The translations under genes were made by a program, and so were the position numbers. A stretch of DNA of 64,000 nucleotides from an uncultured Bacteroidales bacterium (GTDB lineage: Bacteria; Bacteroidota; Bacteroidia; Bacteroidales; UBA932): assembly GCA_934691625.1 (NCBI GenBank), contig CAKUTA010000001.1, positions 310,001-374,000 on the forward strand, given 5' to 3'. Under the pieces are notes generated by a model, which had not been told where the DNA came from, did no database searches, and saw only the letters and a program-made list of their open reading frames with translations. This document shows positions 42,552-51,663 of the stretch, piece by piece. Positions within the stretch are counted from its first letter, which is position 1. Every line of letters begins with the position of its first letter.

Positions 42552-43219
42552 TTATGGAAGACAAAAAATTGATAATCAATGTAGGACGTCAGTTCGGGAG
42601 CGGCGGCAAGCTTGTCGCCCTGTCTCTTGGACATAAACTTGGTATCCCGGTATATGACCAGGAACTGATATCCAAGGCCGCGGAGCAGAGCGGCTTCAGC
42701 AAGGATCTTTTCGCCAGAAGTGATGAAAAGCGCAGCCTTCTGGCGTTGTCGAGCTTCATTGTGGATGTCGGGCGTTTCGGTTCTGCTGATAATTATGTGA
42801 ATGATAACCAGCTGTTTGTCATACAGAGCAATGTGATCCGCACGATTGCCGACAAAGAGTCCGCTATCTTCATCGGACGCTGCTCCGACTATATTTTGCG
42901 TGATAGAAAATGCCTTGACGTGTTTGTGACGGCGACAGATGCTGTACGTATAAAGCGTATCGCAGGGAGGATGAACATCACTCCGGAGCAGGCTGAGGCT
43001 ATGATGCGTAAGAAAGACCGTACCAGGGAAACCTATTATAATTATTATACATTCGGCAACTGGGGTGTGGCATCGAACTATGACCTTTGTGTGGACTCCT
43101 CGATTCTCGGGATTGACGGGACGGCTGACATGATCATTGACTTCTGCCGCCGGTCCGGGCTTCTTGCGGCTGATGCCATACTGCCGCTCTCCGGAGAAAA
43201 CCAGGAGGCGGAGAAATGA
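42548..43219 (+). CDS. Cytidylate-kinase-like family protein
   Basis: 223 residues. The N-terminal P-loop GRQFGSGGKLVALSLGHKLG is that of the cytidylate_kinase-like family (PF13189 type), and IFIGRCSDYILRDR and RKKDRTRETYYNYYT are its other conserved blocks. True Cmk proteins have a different P-loop and a CMP-binding insert, so the substrate is uncertain; a nucleoside phosphate kinase is expected. The start overlaps the MATE stop (ATGA type) and the stop overlaps the next start, indicating coupled translation. ATG at 42554 is a second possible start. Confidence 0.85.
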   Translation: MIMEDKKLIINVGRQFGSGGKLVALSLGHKLGIPVYDQELISKAAEQSGFSKDLFARSDEKRSLLALSSFIVDVGRFGSADNYVNDNQLFVIQSNVIRTIADKESAIFIGRCSDYILRDRKCLDVFVTATDAVRIKRIAGRMNITPEQAEAMMRKKDRTRETYYNYYTFGNWGVASNYDLCVDSSILGIDGTADMIIDFCRRSGLLAADAILPLSGENQEAEK

Positions 43220-44511
43220 AGGCCAGAGGAGTAAGGATTGCTGCTGCGCTCGGGCTGACTGCCATCGCTGTAGGACTTTGCATATCGCTGGCGTCATCGC
43301 ATAAAGAAGAAACAATATTGCCTGACGGCAGGATACAGCTGCGCCTTAACGAGGTTCTTACGAACTCGATGTCCGATACTTCATCACTTGCGGCGCTGGA
43401 CAGCCGTGTGGAGAACTATATGCGGCAGTGGGGACTTCGCGGAGCATCTCTGGCTATAGTCAGGAATGATTCTCTCGTCTATGCGAAAGGCTACGGATGG
43501 GCGGATAAGGAGAATGAAATCCCCATGGCGCCTTCCAATATCATGAGGGTCGCGTCCGTATCAAAGCTTATAACGGCTGCCGGAATCATGGTCCTTCAGG
43601 AAAGGGGGCTTCTGACATTGAAAGATACCGTGTTCGGCTCTCGTGGCATTCTGACGGACTCTGTCTATACATCTGTTATGCGTGATCCGAACTACAGCAA
43701 GATAACTGTGGAGGATCTGCTCCGTCATCGGGGGGGCTTTACTTCTGCCGGCGGAGACCCGATGTTCTCCACGCGCTATATCATCCAGCAGAATCATCTG
43801 GATTCTCCTCCAGATCATCTTACATTGATGCAGACCCAGCTGAAACGCCGTCTGCGTTTTGTGCCGGGCACTTCGCAGTATTACTCTAATTTCGGCTATC
43901 TGCTGCTGAGCATGATAATCGAAAAAGTATCGGGGGAGGACTATGAGAAGTTCATGCAGGACAATGTCCTGGTGCCTGCGGGCTGTGTGGATATGCACAT
44001 TGCCAACAACTATTATGAGGAGCGCTATCCGAATGAGGTGAAGTATTATAATGGGGCAGACTCCGGGCTTGTGGAGGAATACAACAACAGCGGAAAGATG
44101 GTGGACAGGTGTTATGGAGGCAATGATGTCCACGCCCTTGCCGGAGCCGGCGCATGGGTGACATCTGTGCCGGAGCTTGCGCGTTTCGTCGCTTCCATCG
44201 ATGGCAGGAACGAAGTGCAGGATATTATTTCAGAAGCGAGCGTAGCCGCCATGACCGAATGGTTCGACGAACACACCTACTCACTTGGATGGAACGACAC
44301 GAAGCCGTCAGGGGAGTGGACTCGTACCGGGACATTGTCAGGAACAAGTGCCCTGATCAAATATTATCCTGATGGCGAGTGCTGGATAATGGTGACCAAT
44401 ACCAGTACGTGGAAAGGGCCTGGCTTTACGCGCTATACGGCGGGACTTTTCCGCGATCTCCGTACACGCTACTCGTCTCTTCTGCCTCATCGCGATCTCT
44501 TCTGCCGTTAA
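43216..44511 (+). CDS. Serine hydrolase, class C beta-lactamase/D-alanyl peptidase-like
   Basis: 431 residues. A hydrophobic N-terminal segment (IAAALGLTAIAVGLCISLA) acts as signal or anchor. The beta-lactamase family fold has the catalytic SVSK near 114-117 within MRVASVSKLITAAG, the YSN motif near 222 (QYYSNFGYLLLS) and a third motif region near RTGTLSGTSALI (about 375). This superfamily includes class C beta-lactamases, D,D-peptidases and esterases; which applies is not evident. It ends the six-gene run. Confidence 0.88.
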   Translation: MKARGVRIAAALGLTAIAVGLCISLASSHKEETILPDGRIQLRLNEVLTNSMSDTSSLAALDSRVENYMRQWGLRGASLAIVRNDSLVYAKGYGWADKENEIPMAPSNIMRVASVSKLITAAGIMVLQERGLLTLKDTVFGSRGILTDSVYTSVMRDPNYSKITVEDLLRHRGGFTSAGGDPMFSTRYIIQQNHLDSPPDHLTLMQTQLKRRLRFVPGTSQYYSNFGYLLLSMIIEKVSGEDYEKFMQDNVLVPAGCVDMHIANNYYEERYPNEVKYYNGADSGLVEEYNNSGKMVDRCYGGNDVHALAGAGAWVTSVPELARFVASIDGRNEVQDIISEASVAAMTEWFDEHTYSLGWNDTKPSGEWTRTGTLSGTSALIKYYPDGECWIMVTNTSTWKGPGFTRYTAGLFRDLRTRYSSLLPHRDLFCR

Positions 44512-44528
44512 GCCGGAGCTTGTTTTTT

Positions 44529-44624
44529 GCGTAACTTGTTAGCTAGTAGTCGTTTTGTGTTTCCTAAAATAGCATGTGAGGTGATTTTGGAAAACGTTAA
44601 TATGCTGATATTTAATTAGTTAAT
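44529..44624. repeat. Family-1 palindromic repeat, copy 5
   Basis: CCTAAAATAGC, a spacer, GTGATTTTGG form the core, and the right flank CGTTAATATGCTGATAT and TAATTAGTTAA is nearly the same as at 36097-36194. The left half has diverged more. It lies between the serine hydrolase gene and the terminator of the GH31 fusion. Confidence 0.75.
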
Positions 44625-44688
44625 GAAAATAAACAATCTGCTCCCATCAGAAATTGGCTTAAAACGAGCACTAAGGTAAATTATACGA

Positions 44689-44722
44689 AAAACCCTGGCA
44701 GTAATATGACTGTCAGGGTTTT
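44689..44722. terminator. Bidirectional terminator before the GH31 fusion end
   Basis: A 14-bp stem (AAAACCCTGGCAGT with ACTGTCAGGGTTTT, one G-U pair) around a six-base loop, with A/T runs on both sides. It serves the convergent serine hydrolase and GH31 fusion genes. Confidence 0.85.
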
Positions 44723-44742
44723 CTGTATATCAGACACTCTGC

Positions 44743-47700
44743 TTATTTTACATTGACCTGAGCCTTGATCTTCTCGATGAATTCTGCTGGAAGCTTTTCC
44801 ATGGAGCTGAACTCGTCAATGAGCGCCTTTGTGTCGATGCTCTCAAGGTATTTTCCTGCGTTCTGCGGATTCTCGTTTATGAAGCTTGAACACTGCGCCA
44901 GCGCAAGAAATGAATCCGGGAGCATCATATAAGGATCGATGTTCTTTCCGAATACAAGCTTAGTTTCTGGCGTTATGTCCATCATCCTGTGCATCAGCGC
45001 CTTTTTTCCGTTCAGCAAGTCGCGGTGTGAAGCTGCATAGTCGTTGAATCTGCATTCTACAGTGACTTCTTCTGATGCTGCGGATTCCGGAAGATAGACT
45101 ATGGCTGAGAGGTCTGCACCATTGTATCCCCACTCTGCCGTGGTGCCGTCAACTTCTGCATTGTGCTCTGCAAAGCGGGAATAAGGGATTTCCATTCCGT
45201 TGACATATACCTTTTCAGGTGCGAACACGCCTGCGAAGATGAACTGGAGTCTGCGGTTCTGGTCAATGCCGCTGTAAGTGCCTTCTCTTGCGGCGACTGT
45301 CACCTTGATATGAGATGCATCCGATTCCTTGGTCACTCCAGTCGTTGCGAACTCATCCTTGTATGCTTGTGAAACACCATCATCTTCATATACGGATGTG
45401 CGGCTCTTGCCGTCGCCCGGGACGATGAGGAATCTCAGCTCGTTGCTTTTTTCCTGCAGGGATTTGATTCCAGCCCCTGCCATAGGAATGATTGCTCCTG
45501 CCTTTATATAGTATGGATTCTCGTTGATAGTATATGAGAGGGTGTCAGTCTGTCCGCCCTTTATCATTGTTCCTGTCGCAACATCATACCAGTCTGTACC
45601 CTCAGGAAACCACATTCCTCGCTTTGCGAGTCCGGTGGTCTTGTCAGCTGGCTGGCAGATTGTCGTGGCTAGAATGTCGTCACCGAACATGAATTCTTCT
45701 TTCCACTCATAAGCCTCATTGTCTTCTGCATAGTCGTAGTACATAGGACGGCACATCGAGATCCCCGTGTCGTATGTCTGGCGCGCAGCGTTATAGATAT
45801 AAGGAGCGAGGTCGTATCTGAGCCTGATGGCATCACGCATGGCATCGAAATGGTCAGGGAAAACCCAGAACCGTTTCTCCATTGTCAGATCCTTGGTCGA
45901 GTGAGTTTTGTAGATCGGCGTGAACACTCCTGACTGGAGCCATCTTGTGTATAGCTCCGGATCTGTTTCATTCACACCTTTTGGCTGCAGATGGCCTCCG
46001 ATGTCATGCCCCCAGTATCCATAGCCGACATTTGATGCGGTAGAGGTGAAGTATGGCAGGTACCCGAGAACTTTCCATGATGCCAGGCAGTCTCCTGAGA
46101 AGCCTATCTGATAGCGGTGGCTTCCGAGTCCTCCCCAGCGGTGGTATATCATAGGCCTTCTGGCATATATGCCCTGGTTTGCGGACTGACGCACCATGTC
46201 GTTGAAGAATGTGTAGTTCAGCCAGAAAGTGTTGCTGAGCCCTGGTGTGTATTTGCTGTCAATCCATTGCTGCCAGTCGAGCCACCAGAAATCGACCCCC
46301 TGTTTTTCGAAAGGACGGATGACAGAATTGAAATATGCATTGGCCCAGTTCTCGTCGTCTATGCGGAATGGAACAGATGCCTTGCTGCCATCTGCATTGA
46401 TGTAGCCTTTCGGCCCGTCATAGTCGGATGTGCGGGACAGATAGTCTTTCACGAATCTGTCATAAGGCTCTTCATAAGGCTGTATCCCGGATGCCGGGTG
46501 CAGATTTAATGTCGTCTTCAGTCCGAGATTGTGAAGATCCTGCAGACAGTTGGCCGGATTAGGGAAGAGTTTCTTCTGCCAGGTATATCCGGTCCAGCCT
46601 ATGCGCTGCCCGTATTCGTCCTTGGGCGCATTTTTTCTTCTTAATGACCATGTCTCATGCCAATCCATGTCCAGCACCATCACGTCTATAGGAATGCTCA
46701 ATGACCGGATTTCTTTTCCGAGACCAACGAATTCGAAGTCGGAATATTGCCAGAAGCGGCACCACCAGTATCCGAATGCATATTTAGGAGGAAGTGGAAT
46801 CTGTCCTCCGATTTTGACGAAGTCCGATACGGCCGCCTTATAGTCATGCCCGTAGGCGAATATGTAGAGATCCTGCCTCTTTCCTGGCTTCCGGTTTGCC
46901 ACCCAGTCCTTCCAGTCGGTGTCCTCAGGGACAAGGACCTGTCTTTCTGACTCGTCGATGATGGCCCAGCCGTCACGTGACACTACACCTTTGTCGAAAG
47001 GCTCTTTTGTCTTGACTCCGTCGCATCCGTCGAGAGTCCTGACGGTTCCTAGAAGATTCCCGCTGTCGTCAAGTCCAGGATGCCAGGTGACTTTCTTTAT
47101 GCCGTTCTTTGTGGAATGCTCCGGCATGGTGAATGTGACGAAAAGGTTGCTCTGGTCGAACTCCTTGTCTCCCGTATAAGTAAGGGTGAGATCCTGTGTC
47201 TTGATAGTCAGCTTCTTTCCTGAACGCCTGGCCGTGAACTGCGGAACAGGCATGTTCCTGTTCACAATTCCGAGCGTTGCCCTGTCCTCGAATTTTCCGT
47301 CTTCAGCCCATTCCATACGGATGAGTCTGCTGCCGAGGACAGTGAACCTGGCATTTCCGAAGACGACTTCCGCTTCTGCCGCAGCCTTCGGGTTTTCATT
47401 GCTTGCCTTGGGAAGACGCAGTTCCTCGGAGCCGAGCAGCTGCCTTACCTGCAGCGGCACATTCGTGGTGATGCAGTCCACGCCCATTGCTATCATGCTC
47501 TTGATATCCTTCTCCTTATCTACGGTCCATGCATTCACGCTCATTCCGAGATCGTGTGCCTCCTTGACCCATTCCGGGTGCTTGTAGAATGCATTATAAT
47601 GATAGTCAATGCCGTTTATCCCGTCCTTGTGCAGATCGGCAGGGGCAACGTCTCCGTTCAGATACTGGTTCGTGAACTCCGGAGCTTCTGCAGCTACTTT

Positions 47701-48216
47701 CTTGCAGATGTTCATGCTGAATGAGATGAACATTATTCTTGACGGATCATAAAGTCCGTGCTCCTTGAGCTTGCTGAATGTAAGGTCCACGAGCTTGTCT
47801 TCGCGCTCCTTGCTGTACTGTGTCTTGAACTCGAGAACAAGCACGGTCGAAGGGCAGCCGGCTGCCTGCTCCAGATATGAATCCAGGGTAGGCATCGTCT
47901 CGCCGTTGGCGAGCTTGTACTGAAGCAGAGACTCATAGGTGCTGTACTGAATCTTCTGCCCCTCGATAGTGGCGTCGTGATGCACGACGATCTTGTCGTC
48001 AGAAGTGAGGTGGATGTCGAACTCGCTTCCCCAGAAGCCATAGTCCTGTGCTGCCTTAAGCGAGGCGATAGAGTTCTCTGTGTGCGAGGCCTCATCGCAG
48101 TTCCAGAAACCGCGGTGCGCTCCGATTCTGATGGAACCTGTATCCTGGGCACCCGTCGGGATGGTCAGAAGTGCAGATAATGCAATCGCGGCTGTCTTGA
48201 ATAATGATTTTGTCAT
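44743..48216 (-). CDS. GDPD phosphodiesterase - GH31 glycosidase fusion, secreted
   Basis: 1157 residues with a signal peptide (IALSALLTIPTGA). Residues 28-265 form a glycerophosphodiester phosphodiesterase domain with all key groups: GAHRGFWN, HTENS, SEFDIHLTSD and VVHHD. From about 285 a GH31 glycoside hydrolase follows: an N-terminal beta-sandwich, WWCRFWQYSD, VMVLDMDWH, WWLDWQQW (likely nucleophile Asp near 645), GFSGD (likely acid/base Asp near 709), and C-terminal beta domains resembling DUF5110. A helical tail (1090-1157) closes it. GH31 enzymes of this form act on alpha-glucosides or alpha-xylosides. Both parts look intact, so the enzyme may process a glycan bearing phosphodiester-linked groups. 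It is monocistronic. Confidence 0.88.
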   Translation of the reverse strand: MTKSLFKTAAIALSALLTIPTGAQDTGSIRIGAHRGFWNCDEASHTENSIASLKAAQDYGFWGSEFDIHLTSDDKIVVHHDATIEGQKIQYSTYESLLQYKLANGETMPTLDSYLEQAAGCPSTVLVLEFKTQYSKEREDKLVDLTFSKLKEHGLYDPSRIMFISFSMNICKKVAAEAPEFTNQYLNGDVAPADLHKDGINGIDYHYNAFYKHPEWVKEAHDLGMSVNAWTVDKEKDIKSMIAMGVDCITTNVPLQVRQLLGSEELRLPKASNENPKAAAEAEVVFGNARFTVLGSRLIRMEWAEDGKFEDRATLGIVNRNMPVPQFTARRSGKKLTIKTQDLTLTYTGDKEFDQSNLFVTFTMPEHSTKNGIKKVTWHPGLDDSGNLLGTVRTLDGCDGVKTKEPFDKGVVSRDGWAIIDESERQVLVPEDTDWKDWVANRKPGKRQDLYIFAYGHDYKAAVSDFVKIGGQIPLPPKYAFGYWWCRFWQYSDFEFVGLGKEIRSLSIPIDVMVLDMDWHETWSLRRKNAPKDEYGQRIGWTGYTWQKKLFPNPANCLQDLHNLGLKTTLNLHPASGIQPYEEPYDRFVKDYLSRTSDYDGPKGYINADGSKASVPFRIDDENWANAYFNSVIRPFEKQGVDFWWLDWQQWIDSKYTPGLSNTFWLNYTFFNDMVRQSANQGIYARRPMIYHRWGGLGSHRYQIGFSGDCLASWKVLGYLPYFTSTASNVGYGYWGHDIGGHLQPKGVNETDPELYTRWLQSGVFTPIYKTHSTKDLTMEKRFWVFPDHFDAMRDAIRLRYDLAPYIYNAARQTYDTGISMCRPMYYDYAEDNEAYEWKEEFMFGDDILATTICQPADKTTGLAKRGMWFPEGTDWYDVATGTMIKGGQTDTLSYTINENPYYIKAGAIIPMAGAGIKSLQEKSNELRFLIVPGDGKSRTSVYEDDGVSQAYKDEFATTGVTKESDASHIKVTVAAREGTYSGIDQNRRLQFIFAGVFAPEKVYVNGMEIPYSRFAEHNAEVDGTTAEWGYNGADLSAIVYLPESAASEEVTVECRFNDYAASHRDLLNGKKALMHRMMDITPETKLVFGKNIDPYMMLPDSFLALAQCSSFINENPQNAGKYLESIDTKALIDEFSSMEKLPAEFIEKIKAQVNVK

Positions 48217-48264
48217 ATATTGAATTTGTGTTTTTGTGATTTTCCGGTACTTATAAGCTGTTTT

Positions 48265-48428
48265 CTAAGAAGCTGTTTTGAAATTATTGTCTGAAAGTTT
48301 GAGAGGGCAAACTTCAAGTTCGACCGGGAATTCGGGGAAGATAGCCTATCTGACCTGAAGACTCGGAAAGAAGATGAAGGAATTTTACCTCGAACAACTT
48401 TTCAATTATTTCAATAACGGCTTCTAAA
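48265..48428 (+). repeat. Family-2 repeat, long copy upstream of pgi
   Basis: A 164-bp element. Terminal inverted repeats run from CTAAGAAGCTGTTTTGAAAT on the left to the matching ...CTTCTAA on the right. Inside are an AACTTCAAG/GACCTGAAG pair and a GATAG/CTATC pair, then GAAGATGAAGGAATTTTACC. About nine in ten bases match the copy at 60420-60589. It lies in the 450-base spacer between the GH31 fusion and pgi, which holds no gene. Confidence 0.8.
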
Positions 48429-48581
48429 TTTAAGCAGCTTCTCGCAAAGATAGCTAAAGACGTGGAAATATGGAACCGTATCATATCTGAAATATGCCTT
48501 TTACCGGCATGAATTTAACAGCTGCTGAATTTTTCGACATAAATTCAAACAGATTCTTAGACGGCTTCTGATAAAATGCAC

Positions 48582-48589
48582 TAACTTTG
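48582..48589 (+). promoter_or_regulatory. -7 promoter element of pgi
   Basis: TAACTTTG matches TAnnTTTG and implies a leader of about 70 bases before the ATG at 48667. This position also argues against starting pgi at the in-frame ATG at 48595, which would leave almost no leader. Confidence 0.6.
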
Positions 48590-48666
48590 TACGGATGCGG
48601 AAATCTGAACCGGCGTGTCCGGTGACCGGTGTCTGCTTCATAAGAAACTGTTTAAATCTCAAAATA

Positions 48667-50010
48667 ATGGTAAAAGTAAATGTCGGAGGTTGTTCCTCCT
48701 TTGTGAAAGATGCCGAGTACAGGCAGTATGTGGAAAAGGCTCTTTCCGCTTTCGATGTCCTTGAATCAGAAAAAGGTGCAGGAAACGACTTCCTAGGATG
48801 GAAGCATCTGCCTTCTGAAACACCCGAATCATTGGTGAAGGCATGTGAAGATATCCGTGATGACTGGAAATCCAGAAACATTGATCTTGTTATTGTAATC
48901 GGTATCGGCGGTTCATACCTTGGAGCCAAGTGCGCTATCGAGGCTCTGTCCCACAGCTTCGCCAAGGAGCTCCACCGCAAGGATGTCCCTCAGGTCGTCT
49001 TCGCAGGAAACAATCTTTCCGAGGAGTACATCAGCGAACTTATCGACCTTATGAAGGAGCGCAACGCGGCATGCGTCGTCATTTCCAAGTCAGGTACCAC
49101 CACAGAGCCGGCAGTCGCATTCAGGATCGTTAAGCAGCATCTGGAGGAGACCTATGGTCAGAAGGAGGCGGCTGCCCGTATCGTTGCTGTTACTGATGCG
49201 CATAAGGGCGCTCTCAAGACTCTCGCCACACAGGAAGGCTACAGGACATTCGTCGTTCCTGACAATGTCGGAGGACGTTTCTCTGTCCTTACTCCTGTAG
49301 GTCTTCTGCCTATCGTCCTCGCGGGCTTCGATATCCGCGCATTGCTCGAAGGTGCGAAAGAGGAGGAAAAGGCACTCGCAGTAAAGTCTGAGGACAATGC
49401 CGCTGTAGTTTATGCTGCAATGCGTAACCTTCTTCATTCTGTATATGGCAAGAGCGTGGAAATCCTGGTTTCTTTCAGCCCTAAGTTCCAGTACCTCGGC
49501 GAATGGTGGAAGCAGCTTTATGGTGAGTCTGAAGGCAAGGACTGCAAAGGCATCTTCCCTGCATCTGTTACTTATACTACAGATCTTCACTCACTTGGCC
49601 AGTTCGTTCAGGACGGCTCACGTATCATGTTTGAGACTGTTGTCAATATCGAGAACAGCAACCGCAGCGTAGTTATCGGCAGCGATGCCCAGAACCTTGA
49701 CCAGCTGAACTATCTCGCCGGCCAGCATGTGGAGCATTGCAATGCGATGGCACAGCTTGGAACCAAGCTTGCGCACATTGACGGTGGCGTTCCTCAGCTC
49801 GAGATCTCCATCGAGAGGATCAATGAGAAGGTGCTCGGCTCCCTGTTCTACTTCTTCGAGTTCGCATGCGGCGTCAGCGCATATACTCTCGGTGTGAATC
49901 CGTTCAACCAGCCTGGCGTGGAGGCTTACAAGAAGAACATGTTCGCTCTTCTCGAAAAGCCTGGCTACGAGGAGCAGACCAAGGCCATCAAGGCTAGAAT
50001 CTCCAAATAA
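48667..50010 (+). CDS. pgi: Glucose-6-phosphate isomerase
   Basis: 447 residues from the ATG at 48667, the length of Bacillus-type Pgi. It interconverts glucose-6-phosphate and fructose-6-phosphate. The SIS folds and sugar-phosphate sites are visible: VIGIGGSYLGAKCAIEAL near 78, VISKSGTTTEPAVAFRIV near 137, the PGI signature DNVGGRFSVLTPVGLLPIVLAGFD (near 200-223) and, at the C-terminus, EFACGVSAYTLGVNPFNQPGVE with the catalytic Lys segment after it. The 24 codons upstream of the ATG are open but do not belong to the family. A bidirectional terminator follows. Confidence 0.95.
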   Translation: MVKVNVGGCSSFVKDAEYRQYVEKALSAFDVLESEKGAGNDFLGWKHLPSETPESLVKACEDIRDDWKSRNIDLVIVIGIGGSYLGAKCAIEALSHSFAKELHRKDVPQVVFAGNNLSEEYISELIDLMKERNAACVVISKSGTTTEPAVAFRIVKQHLEETYGQKEAAARIVAVTDAHKGALKTLATQEGYRTFVVPDNVGGRFSVLTPVGLLPIVLAGFDIRALLEGAKEEEKALAVKSEDNAAVVYAAMRNLLHSVYGKSVEILVSFSPKFQYLGEWWKQLYGESEGKDCKGIFPASVTYTTDLHSLGQFVQDGSRIMFETVVNIENSNRSVVIGSDAQNLDQLNYLAGQHVEHCNAMAQLGTKLAHIDGGVPQLEISIERINEKVLGSLFYFFEFACGVSAYTLGVNPFNQPGVEAYKKNMFALLEKPGYEEQTKAIKARISK

Positions 50011-50083
50011 TGTCCAATGATGGAGACCATCACGGCTGGTACTTTCAGTGCGTAATGTCTAACTAATTGAAACATAGTAATAT

Positions 50084-50126
50084 AAATAAAATCAGAGTTG
50101 CGAAAACCGTAACTCTGATTTTATTT
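50084..50126. terminator. Bidirectional terminator of pgi
   Basis: A 16-bp perfect stem (AAATAAAATCAGAGTT with its complement) around an 11-base loop, with A- and T-rich sides. It separates pgi from the convergent lipoprotein gene. Confidence 0.9.
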
Positions 50127-50160
50127 AATATGCTGACTGCCAGTGAAATGTGGTTCACGG

Positions 50161-51660
50161 TTATTTCTGCACTTCCGTCCTCACGGCATTGCCGGCATTC
50201 TTTCTTGCCATTGCCGCGGTTGCGGCAGCATTGCCTCCTGAATATTTTGAAGGCCTGATCCTGAGTACATTGCGGGTTCCGGACACTGCCGACACCTTGT
50301 TTACGGAAGAATTGCGTGTCATTGTGATAGGGAATAGCGGTACATTCTCATTGTAGATATAGAGGTCGTCGCTGGAGACAGGAAGATCCATGTACTGCAT
50401 TGACTTGAATGTGGCAGGGTAGGTGGTGCCGTTGTTATTGAAGTTGAAGTCGCACCCTTTCACGGTTCCGCTTGCCCCATTGCTGGAGAGTGATGCCTCT
50501 GCAATCGTAATGGCATCTGTAAGAGCATACTGCTCTCCCTGGAAATCGAAATTACCATAGAAGCAGAAATCCACATCCTTGTTCTCGCTGTCCTGGTATG
50601 TCTCCAGATACAGGCCGTTGAACAGCATCTTGTCCCTGAACCTGTCATACGTGGTCTCGAAAGAGTAGTCATCCATGGACTGGGAGCACTGGCTTCCGGT
50701 CTCCCATCCGCTTATGGTGAATATGTAGTTCGGGTCGGAAGATGCGACATTGATGTTGTAGGAAACCGCCTTGCCGTCCTTGTCCTTTCCTGAGAATACC
50801 CATGAACCGAGCCATCTGCTGAATTCCGCTGAAGCAGTCTCCTCCTTTATCGTGTAGTCCAGTACCGCGTAGTCGCCTGTAGGCTTTCCTGAAGATGTCA
50901 CGCCGTAGGCCACTGCTTTCCATCTGCCTGAACGCATGCGGTCAAACAGAATCTCCATGTTCCCTGAATAGATATCTCCGGTGTAATAGTTCGGCTCGTC
51001 CTGGATATACGCCTTGAGGTCGCCGCCGTACCATTGCTCAAGGTTGTCTGCTGTCACGATGTCCAGACAATACTGCTTGCTGTCTGTGCTTATGACCTTG
51101 ATCACATCGACGTCGGCAGAGACACCGTTCTGTGTATCGATCTTGCGTCCGGTGTACTGGATTTTCCATGCAGGGTTCAATGTCAGCACAAGGTTGTCTG
51201 CCGCATCGAAAGTCGTCCATGCGTATGCTCCTGTCAAAGTCCAGTCGCTGTTCATCCCGAATGCCACGGCTACCCATGTCTCTTCTGTCAAGTTGCTGAA
51301 ATTCACGGTGCTGCTTCCCTGGGACATGAACTCGCGGAATGGCTTGTTTTCAGATGCCGCCTGGCTCTTTACCACTGTCGCTTCGTCCAGAAGGTAGCGT
51401 TTCATGTCGTTGCCGAATGTGCTCTTGTACTCGTTGAGGCGTATGATGTCCACGTAGTAGTAATCATTGCTGATGCTCTGCACGGTCACATCGGCAGACA
51501 GCCCGTCAGCAGATGCGCTGACTTTCCAGTCAGGGTTCTCGTATATCGTCACGTTCTCTTCCTGTGAACCCGGTCGGTGCCCTGTTCCCTCGTCGCTGCA
51601 TGCTGCCGTGAATGCTGATATCAATGCGGCCGTGCAGATAAATGTAGATATCCTTTTCAT
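50161..51660 (-). CDS. Lipoprotein with tandem repeated domain, unknown function
   Basis: 499 residues. The lipoprotein signal ends in AFTAACSDEG. Two homologous units follow: the first (about 40-165) with NPDWKVSA, YYYVDIIRLNEY, DMKRYLLDEA and WVAVAFGMN; the second (about 168-285) with NPAWKIQYTG, QYCLDIVTADNL, DLKAYIQDE and WKAVAYGVT. A third, different beta-rich domain begins at WLGSWVFSGKDKDGK (about 290) and resembles lipocalin-like surface domains. I know no function. It starts three bases after the stop of the CoA-transferase gene, so the two are cotranscribed although one is exported and the other cytoplasmic. Confidence 0.75.
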   Translation of the reverse strand: MKRISTFICTAALISAFTAACSDEGTGHRPGSQEENVTIYENPDWKVSASADGLSADVTVQSISNDYYYVDIIRLNEYKSTFGNDMKRYLLDEATVVKSQAASENKPFREFMSQGSSTVNFSNLTEETWVAVAFGMNSDWTLTGAYAWTTFDAADNLVLTLNPAWKIQYTGRKIDTQNGVSADVDVIKVISTDSKQYCLDIVTADNLEQWYGGDLKAYIQDEPNYYTGDIYSGNMEILFDRMRSGRWKAVAYGVTSSGKPTGDYAVLDYTIKEETASAEFSRWLGSWVFSGKDKDGKAVSYNINVASSDPNYIFTISGWETGSQCSQSMDDYSFETTYDRFRDKMLFNGLYLETYQDSENKDVDFCFYGNFDFQGEQYALTDAITIAEASLSSNGASGTVKGCDFNFNNNGTTYPATFKSMQYMDLPVSSDDLYIYNENVPLFPITMTRNSSVNKVSAVSGTRNVLRIRPSKYSGGNAAATAAMARKNAGNAVRTEVQK

Positions 51661-51663
51661 ATT

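Noticed and set aside
42377..43315. 312-codon frame on the minus strand
   Set aside because: It is antisense to the MATE end, the cytidylate-kinase-like gene and the next start, all of which have clear family motifs.
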